The translations under genes and the position numbers were made by a program. This document shows positions 44,746 to 54,875 of a stretch of 64,000 bases of DNA, piece after piece (within the stretch, counting starts at the first letter, position 1; each line of letters opens with the position of its first letter). This stretch comes from Bacillota bacterium. GTDB lineage: Bacteria; Bacillota; Clostridia; Lachnospirales; Lachnospiraceae. The DNA lies in assembly GCA_023423335.1 (NCBI GenBank), contig JAFAFU010000084.1, positions 62,001 through 126,000 on the forward strand, read 5' to 3'. The notes under the pieces were generated by a model, which ran no database searches, was not told the DNA's origin, and saw nothing but the letters and a program-made list of their open reading frames with translations.

Positions 44746-45252
44746 TTGCGATTAACCGGGAATAACAAAGGAACCTCACTGATTGAGCTGATTATTGCCA
44801 TGGCTGTGGCGGCAATTGTCCTCAGTATGATCATGTTTTTTATCAGCGGGGCTGCAAAGAGCTTTCGCCGTACCTCGGATGAGGTCAATCTTCAGATGGA
44901 GGCGCAGACGATTCTTAACCAAATGAATAACATTGCAATGGAAGCAAAAGGGATGGAGGAATATGTAACGTCTGAGGAAAGCAGATATACCTTCCAGTGC
45001 AATGGTGATGAATACTATACGTTTATATTTGCCGGCGCCGAGAATAAGCTGTACCAGGTTCAGACAACCGGCTTTACAGAGGCTCAGACGGCGGTCTATA
45101 ATATGCAGGAAAATTTTCTGGCGGATTATATTACGAGACTGATCATTACAGAGAACTCCGGCAATAAATCAATTACAATCGACCTGAGGCTGGCTCTGGG
45201 AAATGATAATTATGAGATTAAAAAGACAATAAAAATGCGGAATGCAAAATAA
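44746..45252 (+). CDS. minor prepilin, PilW/GspJ-like
   Basis: This 168-residue protein starts at TTG 44746, 8 bases after gaggtgg. The leader ends NNKG and the mature part begins TSLIELIIAMAVAAIVLSM with Glu at +5. The GAAKSFRRTSDEVNLQMEAQTILNQM segment following the helix is typical of PilW/GspJ-like minor pilins. Together with the three previous products it gives the four minor pilins expected for a priming complex. Confidence 0.8.
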   Translation: MRLTGNNKGTSLIELIIAMAVAAIVLSMIMFFISGAAKSFRRTSDEVNLQMEAQTILNQMNNIAMEAKGMEEYVTSEESRYTFQCNGDEYYTFIFAGAENKLYQVQTTGFTEAQTAVYNMQENFLADYITRLIITENSGNKSITIDLRLALGNDNYEIKKTIKMRNAK

Positions 45253-45320
45253 GCATAGAATGATACGGGAAAATATTTAAGCCTTATGCGGATGACAGGG
45301 AACTTTTAGGAGGTGGAACC

Positions 45321-48300
45321 ATGAAGAATAAAGTAAAAGGCATTATACTTATTATACTCATTTTGGGAGTAGTTATTTTGATGCCCGGCTTCATGGAGAA
45401 TACCATAAGGGCTGCGGATGAGGCAGAGTGGTCACAGGAAGGTACGGACGATTTTTACGGCTTCACGATCGTTGAGATCGTACCCTACAAGGGAATGGGT
45501 GAATTAGGATATTTGGTCGGAGGAGAAGAGCCGGTGAACGGGAATCTGATGACCTGGGAAGTAGCGCAAGGCGCCTTTTCCTTCCTTGGGGACGCTGTTA
45601 AGGCATATCCAAGCTATATTGAAAGTCCTATTCCGGCAAACGGGCAGCCGGCCTCAGGCTGGAGAGCGCCAAAAACATATGAATTGCAGAATGGTTATTA
45701 CGAACGGGTTTCAAATGACCCCTGGTATAGTGCCTCCGGTTTGTTTACTTTAACCGGAACCCAGTCCATCTATGAGTATGTTGCGGACGGAACAGGAGCT
45801 TATGCCGCAAAATTACCGGATAATTTTGACCTGGGTAATTTGTATGATACCTGGAATCCCCCCCTTAACGCGAAAAATGTAAAAGCGTATTTCAGATACG
45901 GAATGCCGGGCGATACCTCGCAGCTGTTCAGCACATCACGGAGATACCGGGCCTACAGTGTTACCGAAAGTAAGGATGGGGCGGGTAATCATAATGGAAA
46001 TTATGATTATGATGTGGCGACCAGGACCTTCGTATTAAATAAGGGACATGGGGCATACAATGTGCTGTTTGTCTCAGATAATAACGGAAGCTATTATATG
46101 CTGAAGGATTATGAGATTGTTGAGGATTTTTCCGGCGATTATTCCTGCGAGAATATAACCTACCGGCCTAAGGCTGCCGGTGAGGCGGGTAATTATAACC
46201 TGACCGTCTCTGACGCCCCCGGTTTTACATACGAGTCATATACCTATAATTACAAATACAGATGGGTTCAGAGCGATACCGCTCTGACAAAACCGAATTA
46301 CAGCCAGGAAGGGTCAGGAACCAGTCATCGTATATGGGTGAGAGGGCGTAAGGTTGTCAAAACCACCTATCAATTCAGATACATGGCACAGATTGTGAAT
46401 CATGAATGGTTTAAGACGATGTCACTCGGTATTCCGGTGGAGCAGGTAAGGGAGTATCCGGTAAGAGTAATCACAATTACTCCGGCAGAACTGAATAACC
46501 CTCAAAATTATCATATTATTGATGAAGCCAATCTGTTTTACATCAATTCAAAGTATGATACCGGGCATAAGCATATCGAGCTGTATGAAAATTACAGTGA
46601 GGAAGGACGAGCCCTTCCCAGCGATAAAAGGTTCTATAATAATCCAAGCAGACAGCAGGAGCTTTTAAATTTTGCAGTCAATGATACGAACTGGACGGTT
46701 ACGGATAAACTGTTCAGGAAAATCGCCGGAATTGGCTGTAACAAGGCGGCAGCCATTATCAGAAGCACATATTTTCAGGAGGCTGTGAATGGCAGCGGTA
46801 AATACGGTGCCTACAGCATTAATAATATCAGTTATGGGCATCCGGCCAACTACAGCACCAGATGTACTTCTGTTAATCTTGCGAAATTATATATCATGCT
46901 GATTCAAAGGAATATGGTTGATTTCTATAATTCCTTTATGAATCCTGCTACTACCGGCGCAAATAACAGGATACATGAGGTCAGTAACGTTAATACGAAT
47001 ACGGTAAACAGCACCGGGTCCACCGGCAGCTTTGTACGTCCGGGCTCAAGCTATGCGGATAACTCCAATGCGGCGCTTTATTGGAATACGAATACCTTTC
47101 TTCCCATGGGGCTGAATGCGGACGGAGTTATGACCTACTATAGTTCCTATGCCGAGATGGAAGCGGCAGGTATAACAAATCATAATATGCTGAAGGACAC
47201 CCTGGATTTGCATTATAATATTCTGATATTGCACGGCTCCGATTTTATGTCGGGCAAATTTGATGATCCGATCGGCCTGCCTTCGGATGTATCGGGGGAT
47301 GCAAAGGACCATATGAACACCGTGAATCCGGATGGAAACGCGGGAAATAGCTTTACAATAGGGGACCTGGGCAATGTCATTACAAATAACGGCACCGGCT
47401 ATGAAAATAAAGGCGGTGTGGCTTATCCGGACGGGAATTACGTGGAAGGGCCTCCGGAATCCAATGGACCCGGAAGTGATCCGGAAGAGATTCCCGATGA
47501 CGGTACGGAGGGCAGCAACCAACGAACCTATAAAAGAGTGTTGAACATACAGCCTACCGCATACTTTACCAAGTCGGAGGAAAATATCCGGGCAATGCTG
47601 GCCGGGTTTGATGTGCAGATCATTCATATGACCAGTACACAATTTAACGGCAGCATCGAGGATCTGAACAGTAAGTATGATGTCATTTATATGGGCAGCA
47701 GTATTTACGATAAAAGCTACAACCGGTTTAACCTGAATTCAACCGAAGCCTGGAATAATTTTACGGATGATAATCTGGACAGACATATTTATACAATTCA
47801 GGGTGATAAGATGCTTCTGAGCAATCCGAGCAATACGTTCCGCTACCAAAGCAATGATATCACAAACCAGAAAAGGAATGAATTGAAAGCTTTCCTGGCC
47901 GCAGGCTATCCTATCGTCCTGGAAGCGAATTTGTATAATATATCAAATGCCTCCAATTCTACCGCAAAGGTTGATCCGAATACCAATATATACAAATTTG
48001 TCAATGAGTCAAAAAGTAATACGAGGCTGATGAATTATGGAGATTATGTCAGCAATGCAGTCCAGTTCCGCTATAAAATAAGGAATTATATGAATACAAT
48101 CCGGCCGGTTATCAATCTGACAGAGCCGGTGATAGCCGCGGGAGCATCCAGAAATTATATCACGATAGACCCGGCTACGGACAAATTAACGATCAGGTTC
48201 CAGCTGCTGCCGAAAAACGGTATTCCAAGTCTATTTCTATATGACGCGTATCTGTATCTGGATAAGAACGGAGATGGAATTTTTGAAGCCTCGGAGAACC

Positions 48301-50216
48301 TGGATGCAAGGTCAAGTGATGGTTCAAGACTGGAAAATCTGTTGGAAAGCAGATCCCGGATCTATACCTGTATCGTGAATATGTCCGCTCTGAATGGGGT
48401 ATATCAGTGGAAGCTGCTGCTTGAGCGCAAAACGAATACCAATGTACGCTCTGTCGTGACCGGCTACGCCTCTGTTGCCAACGGAAAAGAGTTAAATATT
48501 CTGCAGATTACGGATGACTCAACGAAGGTATATAGTCTGGATGAAATGATACTGAATTCGAATAAATTGATTACGGATTATGCGGGGCCCGGTAAGCTTA
48601 CGGATTACAGTCTGAATTTTGATACCTTAAATATTGATGAATTTGAGGCAAAGTATGCGGAAGCTCCCTATAATCCATCGAATCCGACGGCTACCAATAA
48701 ATTGGCTAATTATCATGTAGTAATCTTTGATAATCCGACGGCATCAATCACCAATACCAGTGCGGTACAAAATATCAAAGATGAAATCTCCTTACGGAAT
48801 CTTGGTGTGATATTTACAAAGAACGCCCGTGGGTATACTGCCCAGAGTGAACTGTATAAAACTGCCGAAAACAGCTTTTTAAACGAATTCACCTATAATT
48901 ATATGAACCGTTACAGTATCTCAAAGACCATGTATATCTACCGGAATATGAAGGGGAATAATGACAGCGCGGACTTAGATCGGGATAATACCTATCAGAC
49001 GAGCTATCTTACGAAGTCAAACGAGGGTACCGTGACGCAGTATCCTTATAAAATCAATAAAGCAATTAAAACAGTGGATAATTCCTACTCAGGATATGCT
49101 GCGATTGATTTTGACCTGACCAAGACCGTACCGGAGAAACTGATTGGCTGGTATTGCCTGTCCGATAAAAGAGATCCGCTGGTAAGGGAAGAATTCACCT
49201 TGGGCGCTTCAAATGAATTATATCAAGGGGTTTACAGCTCCTCACCGAATGATGTGAAGAATAATTACTATTTGTTCAGCAACGGGACCTGCCATTATAC
49301 CGGTATCCGGCTTGCTGACGCGGATGTCAGCGGCAATGCGGATGAAATGAAGCTATTTGTAAATACTATTCTTGCCTGCCATAAGTCGGCCTGGAACAGG
49401 GTGGTATCATCTCCGCCTGAAATCGTTATCACAAGACCGGTGCCGCAGCCCCAGGGTGACGGTACCCAGAAAATCATGATCCAGGAGAGTGATATGATAG
49501 GAACGGATTTTATACTCAGGTTTAAAGTCCAAAAGAGCTCCTCGAATATGGATTTAACGGTTACACTGAATAAAGCAGGAGATCCGGTGATTACTCCGGT
49601 GAACTATATTTATCCTGTTGTGGCCGGTAATCTTGGCAGCGGGATAGCAATCAATAATACGGATAAAGTAGTACAAAGGGATGTGGAGTATGCCTTGAAG
49701 CTTCCCATGGATCAGCTTGCAGGAACCAATAAACTGACGCTGACAGCGGAAAACAATGTAGGGAACAGGGATACGGAGGAGGTATTTCTTGAATTTTCGC
49801 AACCTCCGGTACTGACTCTGTTAAAGCCTGAGCCTGTGGCGCATGCGGCGGCCCAATACATCTATGCGGACCTGGATTATTCCATTGATGCGGAGGATGA
49901 AGAGTATCTGTCCGGTGAGCCTCCCTTAAGCATTGAGTTTATGGTGGAAGCCTATTCGGCATATAGCCTTAGTTATACTTCGGGCACTGATAATTTATTG
50001 GATGGCGGACCGGACGATGTGGAAGAGATTCTATTAATACCGGATGATCCCGCAAACGGACCGATCATCCAGGAGACCTATCAGCTTAATATTCCTGCCT
50101 ACTTTATTAAGGATAAGAACATAAGAGAAATGAAGATTACGGTGACGGACTCCTTTGGCCTTCAGGATGAGATTACAATCATTATTGCAAGAAGAAGCTT
50201 ATTCCCTCTTGACTAA
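45321..50216 (+). CDS. giant secreted protein, DUF5057-type, pilus-associated
   Basis: This 1631-residue protein has a signal-peptide-like N-terminus (about 1-31; basic start then IILIILILGVVILMPGF) and the DUF5057-like segment FTIVEIVPYKGMGELGYLVGG after it. Many Tyr, Asn and Thr residues and several beta-rich parts follow. A later part (about 745 on) resembles a PA14/Ig-like extracellular layout, but no domain is certain. There is no LPXTG or membrane anchor at the C-terminus. Being last in the pilus operon, it may be a PilY1-like tip adhesin or a cargo; that role is inference. Confidence 0.7.
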   Translation: MKNKVKGIILIILILGVVILMPGFMENTIRAADEAEWSQEGTDDFYGFTIVEIVPYKGMGELGYLVGGEEPVNGNLMTWEVAQGAFSFLGDAVKAYPSYIESPIPANGQPASGWRAPKTYELQNGYYERVSNDPWYSASGLFTLTGTQSIYEYVADGTGAYAAKLPDNFDLGNLYDTWNPPLNAKNVKAYFRYGMPGDTSQLFSTSRRYRAYSVTESKDGAGNHNGNYDYDVATRTFVLNKGHGAYNVLFVSDNNGSYYMLKDYEIVEDFSGDYSCENITYRPKAAGEAGNYNLTVSDAPGFTYESYTYNYKYRWVQSDTALTKPNYSQEGSGTSHRIWVRGRKVVKTTYQFRYMAQIVNHEWFKTMSLGIPVEQVREYPVRVITITPAELNNPQNYHIIDEANLFYINSKYDTGHKHIELYENYSEEGRALPSDKRFYNNPSRQQELLNFAVNDTNWTVTDKLFRKIAGIGCNKAAAIIRSTYFQEAVNGSGKYGAYSINNISYGHPANYSTRCTSVNLAKLYIMLIQRNMVDFYNSFMNPATTGANNRIHEVSNVNTNTVNSTGSTGSFVRPGSSYADNSNAALYWNTNTFLPMGLNADGVMTYYSSYAEMEAAGITNHNMLKDTLDLHYNILILHGSDFMSGKFDDPIGLPSDVSGDAKDHMNTVNPDGNAGNSFTIGDLGNVITNNGTGYENKGGVAYPDGNYVEGPPESNGPGSDPEEIPDDGTEGSNQRTYKRVLNIQPTAYFTKSEENIRAMLAGFDVQIIHMTSTQFNGSIEDLNSKYDVIYMGSSIYDKSYNRFNLNSTEAWNNFTDDNLDRHIYTIQGDKMLLSNPSNTFRYQSNDITNQKRNELKAFLAAGYPIVLEANLYNISNASNSTAKVDPNTNIYKFVNESKSNTRLMNYGDYVSNAVQFRYKIRNYMNTIRPVINLTEPVIAAGASRNYITIDPATDKLTIRFQLLPKNGIPSLFLYDAYLYLDKNGDGIFEASENLDARSSDGSRLENLLESRSRIYTCIVNMSALNGVYQWKLLLERKTNTNVRSVVTGYASVANGKELNILQITDDSTKVYSLDEMILNSNKLITDYAGPGKLTDYSLNFDTLNIDEFEAKYAEAPYNPSNPTATNKLANYHVVIFDNPTASITNTSAVQNIKDEISLRNLGVIFTKNARGYTAQSELYKTAENSFLNEFTYNYMNRYSISKTMYIYRNMKGNNDSADLDRDNTYQTSYLTKSNEGTVTQYPYKINKAIKTVDNSYSGYAAIDFDLTKTVPEKLIGWYCLSDKRDPLVREEFTLGASNELYQGVYSSSPNDVKNNYYLFSNGTCHYTGIRLADADVSGNADEMKLFVNTILACHKSAWNRVVSSPPEIVITRPVPQPQGDGTQKIMIQESDMIGTDFILRFKVQKSSSNMDLTVTLNKAGDPVITPVNYIYPVVAGNLGSGIAINNTDKVVQRDVEYALKLPMDQLAGTNKLTLTAENNVGNRDTEEVFLEFSQPPVLTLLKPEPVAHAAAQYIYADLDYSIDAEDEEYLSGEPPLSIEFMVEAYSAYSLSYTSGTDNLLDGGPDDVEEILLIPDDPANGPIIQETYQLNIPAYFIKDKNIREMKITVTDSFGLQDEITIIIARRSLFPLD

Positions 50217-50301
50217 TCAATGAAATAAGGATACTGTTATTTATGCGGGACAACCGGTACGGATCGTTTATCCCACAGTAACAGCGGATTTGGAGGGCAG
50301 A

Positions 50302-50745
50302 ATGAAGGAACTAATCCGGAAAGTACAAAACCATATCATATACCGTAAGCTGGTCAACCGGGAGACAATATCCTATGCGATCGCCGGGGTCATGACAACG
50401 GCTGTAAACTTTGTCAGCTACGAAATATTATACCGCTTAAATTTTTCGAATCTGACAGCCAACTGGATGGCCTGGGTCATAGCGGTTACCTTTGCCTATA
50501 TCGTAAATAAGCGGAGCGTATTCCGTTCCAAAAGTGATACGGTCCGGGATGAAACCTTAAAGATTGTGAAATTCTACGGTGCAAGACTGGTTTCTCTGGG
50601 AGTGGAGCAGCTGGGAATGTATATCTTTGTCGAGCGGCTTCAGGTATACCGCTGGATCGTTAAGGCTGGGTTATCCGTAGTCGTAATTATATTAAACTAT
50701 ATCTTCAGTAAACTTTATATCTTTAACCAGAAGAAGGATGCTTAA
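50302..50745 (+). CDS. GtrA family membrane protein
   Basis: This 147-residue protein has four hydrophobic segments and the GtrA-like start (SYAIAGVMTTAVNFVSYEIL). Members help move undecaprenyl-linked sugars or occur with glycosyltransferases. ATG 50302 follows ggagggcag. No glycosyltransferase is adjacent, so the partner is not visible. Confidence 0.85.
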   Translation: MKELIRKVQNHIIYRKLVNRETISYAIAGVMTTAVNFVSYEILYRLNFSNLTANWMAWVIAVTFAYIVNKRSVFRSKSDTVRDETLKIVKFYGARLVSLGVEQLGMYIFVERLQVYRWIVKAGLSVVVIILNYIFSKLYIFNQKKDA

Positions 50746-50960
50746 AAATAATCCTTATGCGAGGAACAAAGGCCCGGTATCGTCGGATCAGCTCTCCCTG
50801 TTATTTGCAGGAGGGCGGTTCGGACAGCTGCCCGGCCTTTTCTGGCGGCCGGAACTGTCCGGCAGTTTTAGAAATAAAGTTGCATTTACACCGGCTTATG
50901 ATAGACCGGTGATAATATATTTGCTGTCTAAGAAGAATGAACTGTGGAGGTTTGTCATAA
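50746..50960 (+). other. intergenic region with hairpins, no supported gene
   Basis: This 215-base gap holds CGGACAG/CTGTCCG with an inner GGCC pairing (about 50819-50861) and CACCGG/CCGGTG (about 50888-50912). A 77-codon ORF from 50738 spans it but runs through these hairpins and has no recognisable protein features. Confidence 0.5.
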
Positions 50961-52169
50961 ATGGAAGATAAGAAAGCAATCGTAAAGCTGAAAAAGGGAG
51001 AAGGAAGAAGCTTAAAGGGCGGCGGACTCTGGATCTATGATAATGAGATTGATCATATAACCGGACAATTTGTGAATGGGGATCTGGTTCATGTCCATGA
51101 CTTTGATGATTATTACCTTGGCTGCGGATTTATCAATACCAATTCCAAAATCACAGTCCGGATCATGTCCAGGGTTAAGGGACAGGAGATTGACCATGAT
51201 TTTCTGGTCATGAGGGTAAGGGATGCCTGGGAATACCGGAAAGCGGTCGTCGATACGGAAAGCTGCCGGATTATCTTCGGCGAAGCGGATTTCCTGCCCG
51301 GTCTGGTTGTGGACAAATTCTCCGATGTGCTGGTGGTGCAATCCCTGGCGCTGGGAATAGACCGGAGGAAGGAAGAGCTGCTTGGGATACTGAAAGGTAT
51401 TCTTGCGAACGAGGGAATTAAGATCAGGGGGATCTATGAGCGCAGTGATGCCAAGGTCCGGCTGAATGAAGGACTGGAACGGGTCAAGGGCTTTCTAGGA
51501 GAACCCTTTGATACCAAGGTCGAAATCAACGAGAACGGAGTCAAGTATCTGGTGGATGTGGCAGAAGGACAAAAGACCGGCTTCTTCCTGGACCAGAAAT
51601 ACAACCGCGCGGCCGTTGCCAGGCTCTGCAGGGGTGCAAGGGTCCTGGACTGTTTTACCCATACCGGTTCCTTTGCCTTAAATGCCGGGAAAAACGGAGC
51701 GAAGGAAGTAACCGGGGTGGACGCCTCAGAGCTGGGAGTGGCACAGGCAACCGAGAATGCCGCCCTGAACGGACTCTCCGGGACGGTGAAATTCATCTGT
51801 GAAGATGTCTTTGAATTACTGCCCAGGCTGGAGGAACAGGGCGAAAAATATGATGTCGTGATTCTGGATCCCCCGGCCTTTACAAAATCCCGTAATTCCG
51901 TTAAGAATGCCATTAAGGGCTATCGGGAGATTAATCTTCGGGCAATGAAACTGGTAAAGGACGGCGGGTATCTTGCCACCTGCTCCTGTTCCCACTTTAT
52001 GACTCCGGAGCTGTTCTCCGAGACCATCGGACAGGCGGCTAAGAATGTGAAGAAGAGAATCCGTCAGGTCGAATACCGTACCCAGTCTGCGGATCATCCG
52101 ATATTATGGGCCGCGGAGGAATCCTATTATTTGAAATTCTTCATCTTCCAGGTAATAAACGAGAAATAA
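50961..52169 (+). CDS. class I SAM-dependent rRNA methyltransferase (RlmI/PUA type)
   Basis: This 402-residue protein has an N-terminal PUA domain (about 1-80), a middle EEHEE-like domain and a C-terminal Rossmann methyltransferase domain. The SAM motif is VLDCFTHTGSFALNAG near residue 229, and VVILDPPAF (DPPAF) is the catalytic motif IV. Family members methylate cytosine-5 in 23S rRNA (RlmI, C1962). The start follows ctgtggagg. Confidence 0.88.
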   Translation: MEDKKAIVKLKKGEGRSLKGGGLWIYDNEIDHITGQFVNGDLVHVHDFDDYYLGCGFINTNSKITVRIMSRVKGQEIDHDFLVMRVRDAWEYRKAVVDTESCRIIFGEADFLPGLVVDKFSDVLVVQSLALGIDRRKEELLGILKGILANEGIKIRGIYERSDAKVRLNEGLERVKGFLGEPFDTKVEINENGVKYLVDVAEGQKTGFFLDQKYNRAAVARLCRGARVLDCFTHTGSFALNAGKNGAKEVTGVDASELGVAQATENAALNGLSGTVKFICEDVFELLPRLEEQGEKYDVVILDPPAFTKSRNSVKNAIKGYREINLRAMKLVKDGGYLATCSCSHFMTPELFSETIGQAAKNVKKRIRQVEYRTQSADHPILWAAEESYYLKFFIFQVINEK

Positions 52170-52199
52170 TAGATAAATTTAAGAATGAGGAGTTATTTT

Positions 52200-53588
52200 A
52201 TGACCTACGGGGAAGCCAGGGAATTCATCAGTCAATCAAATCAATATGGGTCAGTACTCGGTTTGGAAGCAATCACTGAGCTGCTTCACCGGCTGAATGA
52301 CCCGCAGAACCGGTTAAAAATCATCCATGTGGCAGGGACTAACGGGAAGGGCTCTACCGGTGCCTTTCTTACCGCCATATTAAATGCAGCCGGGTACCGT
52401 GTCGGGCGATATATCTCACCCGCTGTTTTTTCATACCGGGAGAGGATACAGATTTCTTACCTGACGGAGACAGGCTCCGATCTTCCCGCGGCTTCCGGTA
52501 TTCCTAAATGCCGGGAGCCCTTTGCCGGACAGGTGACGGAATATATCTCAAGAGAGGGTGTCTGCGGGGCAATTGAGCAGATACAGCCGGTATGCGAGAG
52601 TATGGTTAGGGAGGGACATTCCCATCCTACCTCCTTTGAAATTGAGACGGCCATGATGTTTCTGTACCTGCTGCGGGAGAGGGTGGATTTCGTTGTTCTG
52701 GAGGTGGGCCTGGGCGGCAGACTGGATGCTACGAATGTAATCCGGCAGCCGGTCTTAAGTGTCATCACTTCGGTCAGTATGGATCACATGCAGTATCTGG
52801 GGGACACCTTGGAAAAGATTGCCGCAGAGAAAGCAGGCATCATAAAGCCGGGCTGTCCGGTAGTTACCTGCGAACAGGAGCCGGATGTATCCAAGGTCCT
52901 GCAGGAAAAAGCCGCCCTGTCAGGCGCGGTGCTTTATACGGCGGACTCCGGGAGGGCGGGGGATATTATCCATACCCTGCAGGGTACGGAATTTACCTAT
53001 GGCTGGAACGGTCAGACGGTACGATACAAAATCCGCCTTCTGGGGAAATACCAGATAAAGAATGCGGTTCTGGCATTGGAAACGGCACGGGTAATTGACC
53101 AGGCCGGGTATCCGGTCGGGGAGGACGCCCTTTGCACAGGATTGTCCCTGGCACGCTGGAGCGGGAGATTTGAGCAGATATCCGCTGATCCCGGTCTGTT
53201 TATTGATGGGGCCCATAATGAGGAAGCCGCAAAAACACTGAGAGAATCGATCGGAATTTATTTTGCGGATAAAAGGATCATCTTTATGATAGGAGTGTTA
53301 GCGGACAAGGATTATAAGAGCATTTTAGATATTACGGCACCGCTGGCAGATACCATCATTACCCTGACGCCGGATAATCCGAGGGCGTTAAGCTCGGAGC
53401 ATCTGGCAAAGGAAGCAAGGGCTTATTGTGACAGGGTAATTGATGCGAAAGATGCAGCGCGGGCCTTAAGCCTTGCCTGTGATGAGGCAGGTGAAGAGGA
53501 TGTCATCATTGCCTTTGGCTCCCTGTCATTTCTGGGAGATCTGGTACGCATTGTTAAGTCGCAAAAGGATGAGAGCAAAGGTTACTGA
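52200..53588 (+). CDS. folC: folylpolyglutamate synthase / dihydrofolate synthase
   Basis: This Mur-ligase-type enzyme of 462 residues adds glutamate to folates. The ATP-binding loop is AGTNGKGSTG near residue 50; SPAVFSYRERIQI and EVGLGGRLDATNV are family motifs, and FIDGAHNEEA marks the C-terminal domain. ATG 52200 is set by atgaggag (52186-52193). An extended loop (about 88-145) is longer than usual. It ends 42 bases before the convergent DUF5050 gene. Confidence 0.92.
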   Translation: MTYGEAREFISQSNQYGSVLGLEAITELLHRLNDPQNRLKIIHVAGTNGKGSTGAFLTAILNAAGYRVGRYISPAVFSYRERIQISYLTETGSDLPAASGIPKCREPFAGQVTEYISREGVCGAIEQIQPVCESMVREGHSHPTSFEIETAMMFLYLLRERVDFVVLEVGLGGRLDATNVIRQPVLSVITSVSMDHMQYLGDTLEKIAAEKAGIIKPGCPVVTCEQEPDVSKVLQEKAALSGAVLYTADSGRAGDIIHTLQGTEFTYGWNGQTVRYKIRLLGKYQIKNAVLALETARVIDQAGYPVGEDALCTGLSLARWSGRFEQISADPGLFIDGAHNEEAAKTLRESIGIYFADKRIIFMIGVLADKDYKSILDITAPLADTIITLTPDNPRALSSEHLAKEARAYCDRVIDAKDAARALSLACDEAGEEDVIIAFGSLSFLGDLVRIVKSQKDESKGY

Positions 53589-53591
53589 AAA

Positions 53592-53640
53592 GAGAAAGAA
53601 TAATTCGCCGGAGTCCCGGGACAACCGGATTATTTCTTCT
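53592..53640 (+). terminator. possible bidirectional terminator between folC and DUF5050 gene
   Basis: AAAGAATAATTCGCCGG and CCGGATTATTTCTT flank a short GC loop, giving a stem with one bulge and T-rich flanks on both strands. Part of it lies in the end of the minus-strand gene. Confidence 0.5.
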
Positions 53641-54679
53641 TACCGGTGTTGTTCTCGTTCAGATTCGGCGGATCAAAGGTTCCCAGCTTTGTATTTCCGT
53701 CAGCTGAGACGATAAAGGTGTGAGTGTTATCAAAGTCCTTGAAGAACACGTAGTTATTCGTTACATGGATCTGCTTATAATATCCTTCCAGCAGCACCTC
53801 CTGCTCCATCGTCTCCAAGCTGAGTCTGCCGATCTTACTGTTCTCTTCTTCATCAATCTGATAATACAGGTATTGGCCTGAGTTCGTTATATTATAGGTG
53901 GAACAGCGGCTGTCCACCAGGACGGTCCTCTCGGAGCCGTCCCGCTTCATGCGGTTCACGGTATAATTATTGTCCAGGTCCAGATAATAGATGTAATCTC
54001 CCTGAAAGATCGGATAAGCGAAATTGCCCTCAATGTAGGTACTGGACACAAAGCTGGATAAATCAAGAAAATTGATGTTATGATTCTTGCCGTTGCCTGC
54101 ATAATAGAGCCGGTTATCCATGATGGCGGAAGGAATAACCGCTTCCTCCAGGAGTAAACGCTCCAGCTTGGTATCAATCTGTTCACGGTATAAGAATAAT
54201 CCGCTGTTGACATCATAATTCTGATAATAGACAAAATTACCCTTCAGGCTTAAATAAGCTCCGGGGTTGCTTGAGATGGATTTTAAGTTCTTACCGTTCC
54301 TGTTAATCCGGTAAAGTCCGGTATTATTGAACATCAGAATACCGGCCGAGCTGTTTTCACGGGTATTATTCGACCTGAGGTAATAGATGTAATTCTCATC
54401 CGTGTTGATGAAAACTGCCTTATCATGATGAACCTTCTTTATATTCGTACAATCGGAATTCATCACATACAGAGCTCCGTCATCGTTATCATTGCTGAAG
54501 TATATCTTACCGTCTTTTTCACAGAAGAGACCGCCGTTTATGATGTTCCCGGCCGTATTCCCCACGATTTCTTCATCATTAAAATAAGTTCTTCCCTGGG
54601 AATAGGCTAAGATCCAGGCAAATGCGATGACGGTAACCAACACTAATACGAGTAGAACCTTTTTTATCGATGCGAGCAT
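53630..54679 (-). CDS. DUF5050 domain protein, membrane anchored
   Basis: This 349-residue protein has an N-terminal membrane segment (about 6-26) and an extracellular beta-propeller-like domain made of short YYxD/N repeats (IYYLRSNN, YIYYLDLDNNY, YLYYQIDEEEN), typical of DUF5050 and TolB-like proteins. ATG 54679 follows GGAGGTATTT. The role is unknown; such proteins are often surface sensors or scaffolds. It is transcribed divergently from pheA. Confidence 0.78.
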   Translation of the reverse strand: MLASIKKVLLVLVLVTVIAFAWILAYSQGRTYFNDEEIVGNTAGNIINGGLFCEKDGKIYFSNDNDDGALYVMNSDCTNIKKVHHDKAVFINTDENYIYYLRSNNTRENSSAGILMFNNTGLYRINRNGKNLKSISSNPGAYLSLKGNFVYYQNYDVNSGLFLYREQIDTKLERLLLEEAVIPSAIMDNRLYYAGNGKNHNINFLDLSSFVSSTYIEGNFAYPIFQGDYIYYLDLDNNYTVNRMKRDGSERTVLVDSRCSTYNITNSGQYLYYQIDEEENSKIGRLSLETMEQEVLLEGYYKQIHVTNNYVFFKDFDNTHTFIVSADGNTKLGTFDPPNLNENNTGKKK

Positions 54680-54728
54680 AAATACCTCCGATGGCTTATG
54701 AAAGTGATGACCAGGTTTGTCCTATTTC

Positions 54729-54757
54729 ATTATATCTCGACAAATTAAAATATGCAA
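54729..54757 (-). promoter_or_regulatory. promoter of DUF5050 gene
   Basis: On the minus strand TTGCAT (54757-54752), a 17-bp spacer and TATAAT (54734-54729) precede the gene by about 50 bases. Confidence 0.7.
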
Positions 54758-54776
54758 CAAGCAAGATATTGCGATA

Positions 54777-54805
54777 TTGCATAGCGGGACGGTTAATAGT
54801 ATAAT
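54777..54805 (+). promoter_or_regulatory. promoter of pheA
   Basis: TTGCAT (54777-54782), a 17-bp spacer and TATAAT (54800-54805) precede pheA by about 70 bases. It has the same -35 and -10 words as the divergent promoter at 54729-54757. GATATTGC is directly repeated just upstream. Confidence 0.7.
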
Positions 54806-54875
54806 GACATAAACCGGAGGACAGGATAAGAAGGCTTACGGATACTTACCAAGCGATAGGAGCGGAGGAAAACAC

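Noticed and set aside
50738..50971. 77-codon ORF between GtrA and RlmI-type genes
   Set aside because: It overlaps both neighbours, runs through two hairpins and has no recognisable protein features.
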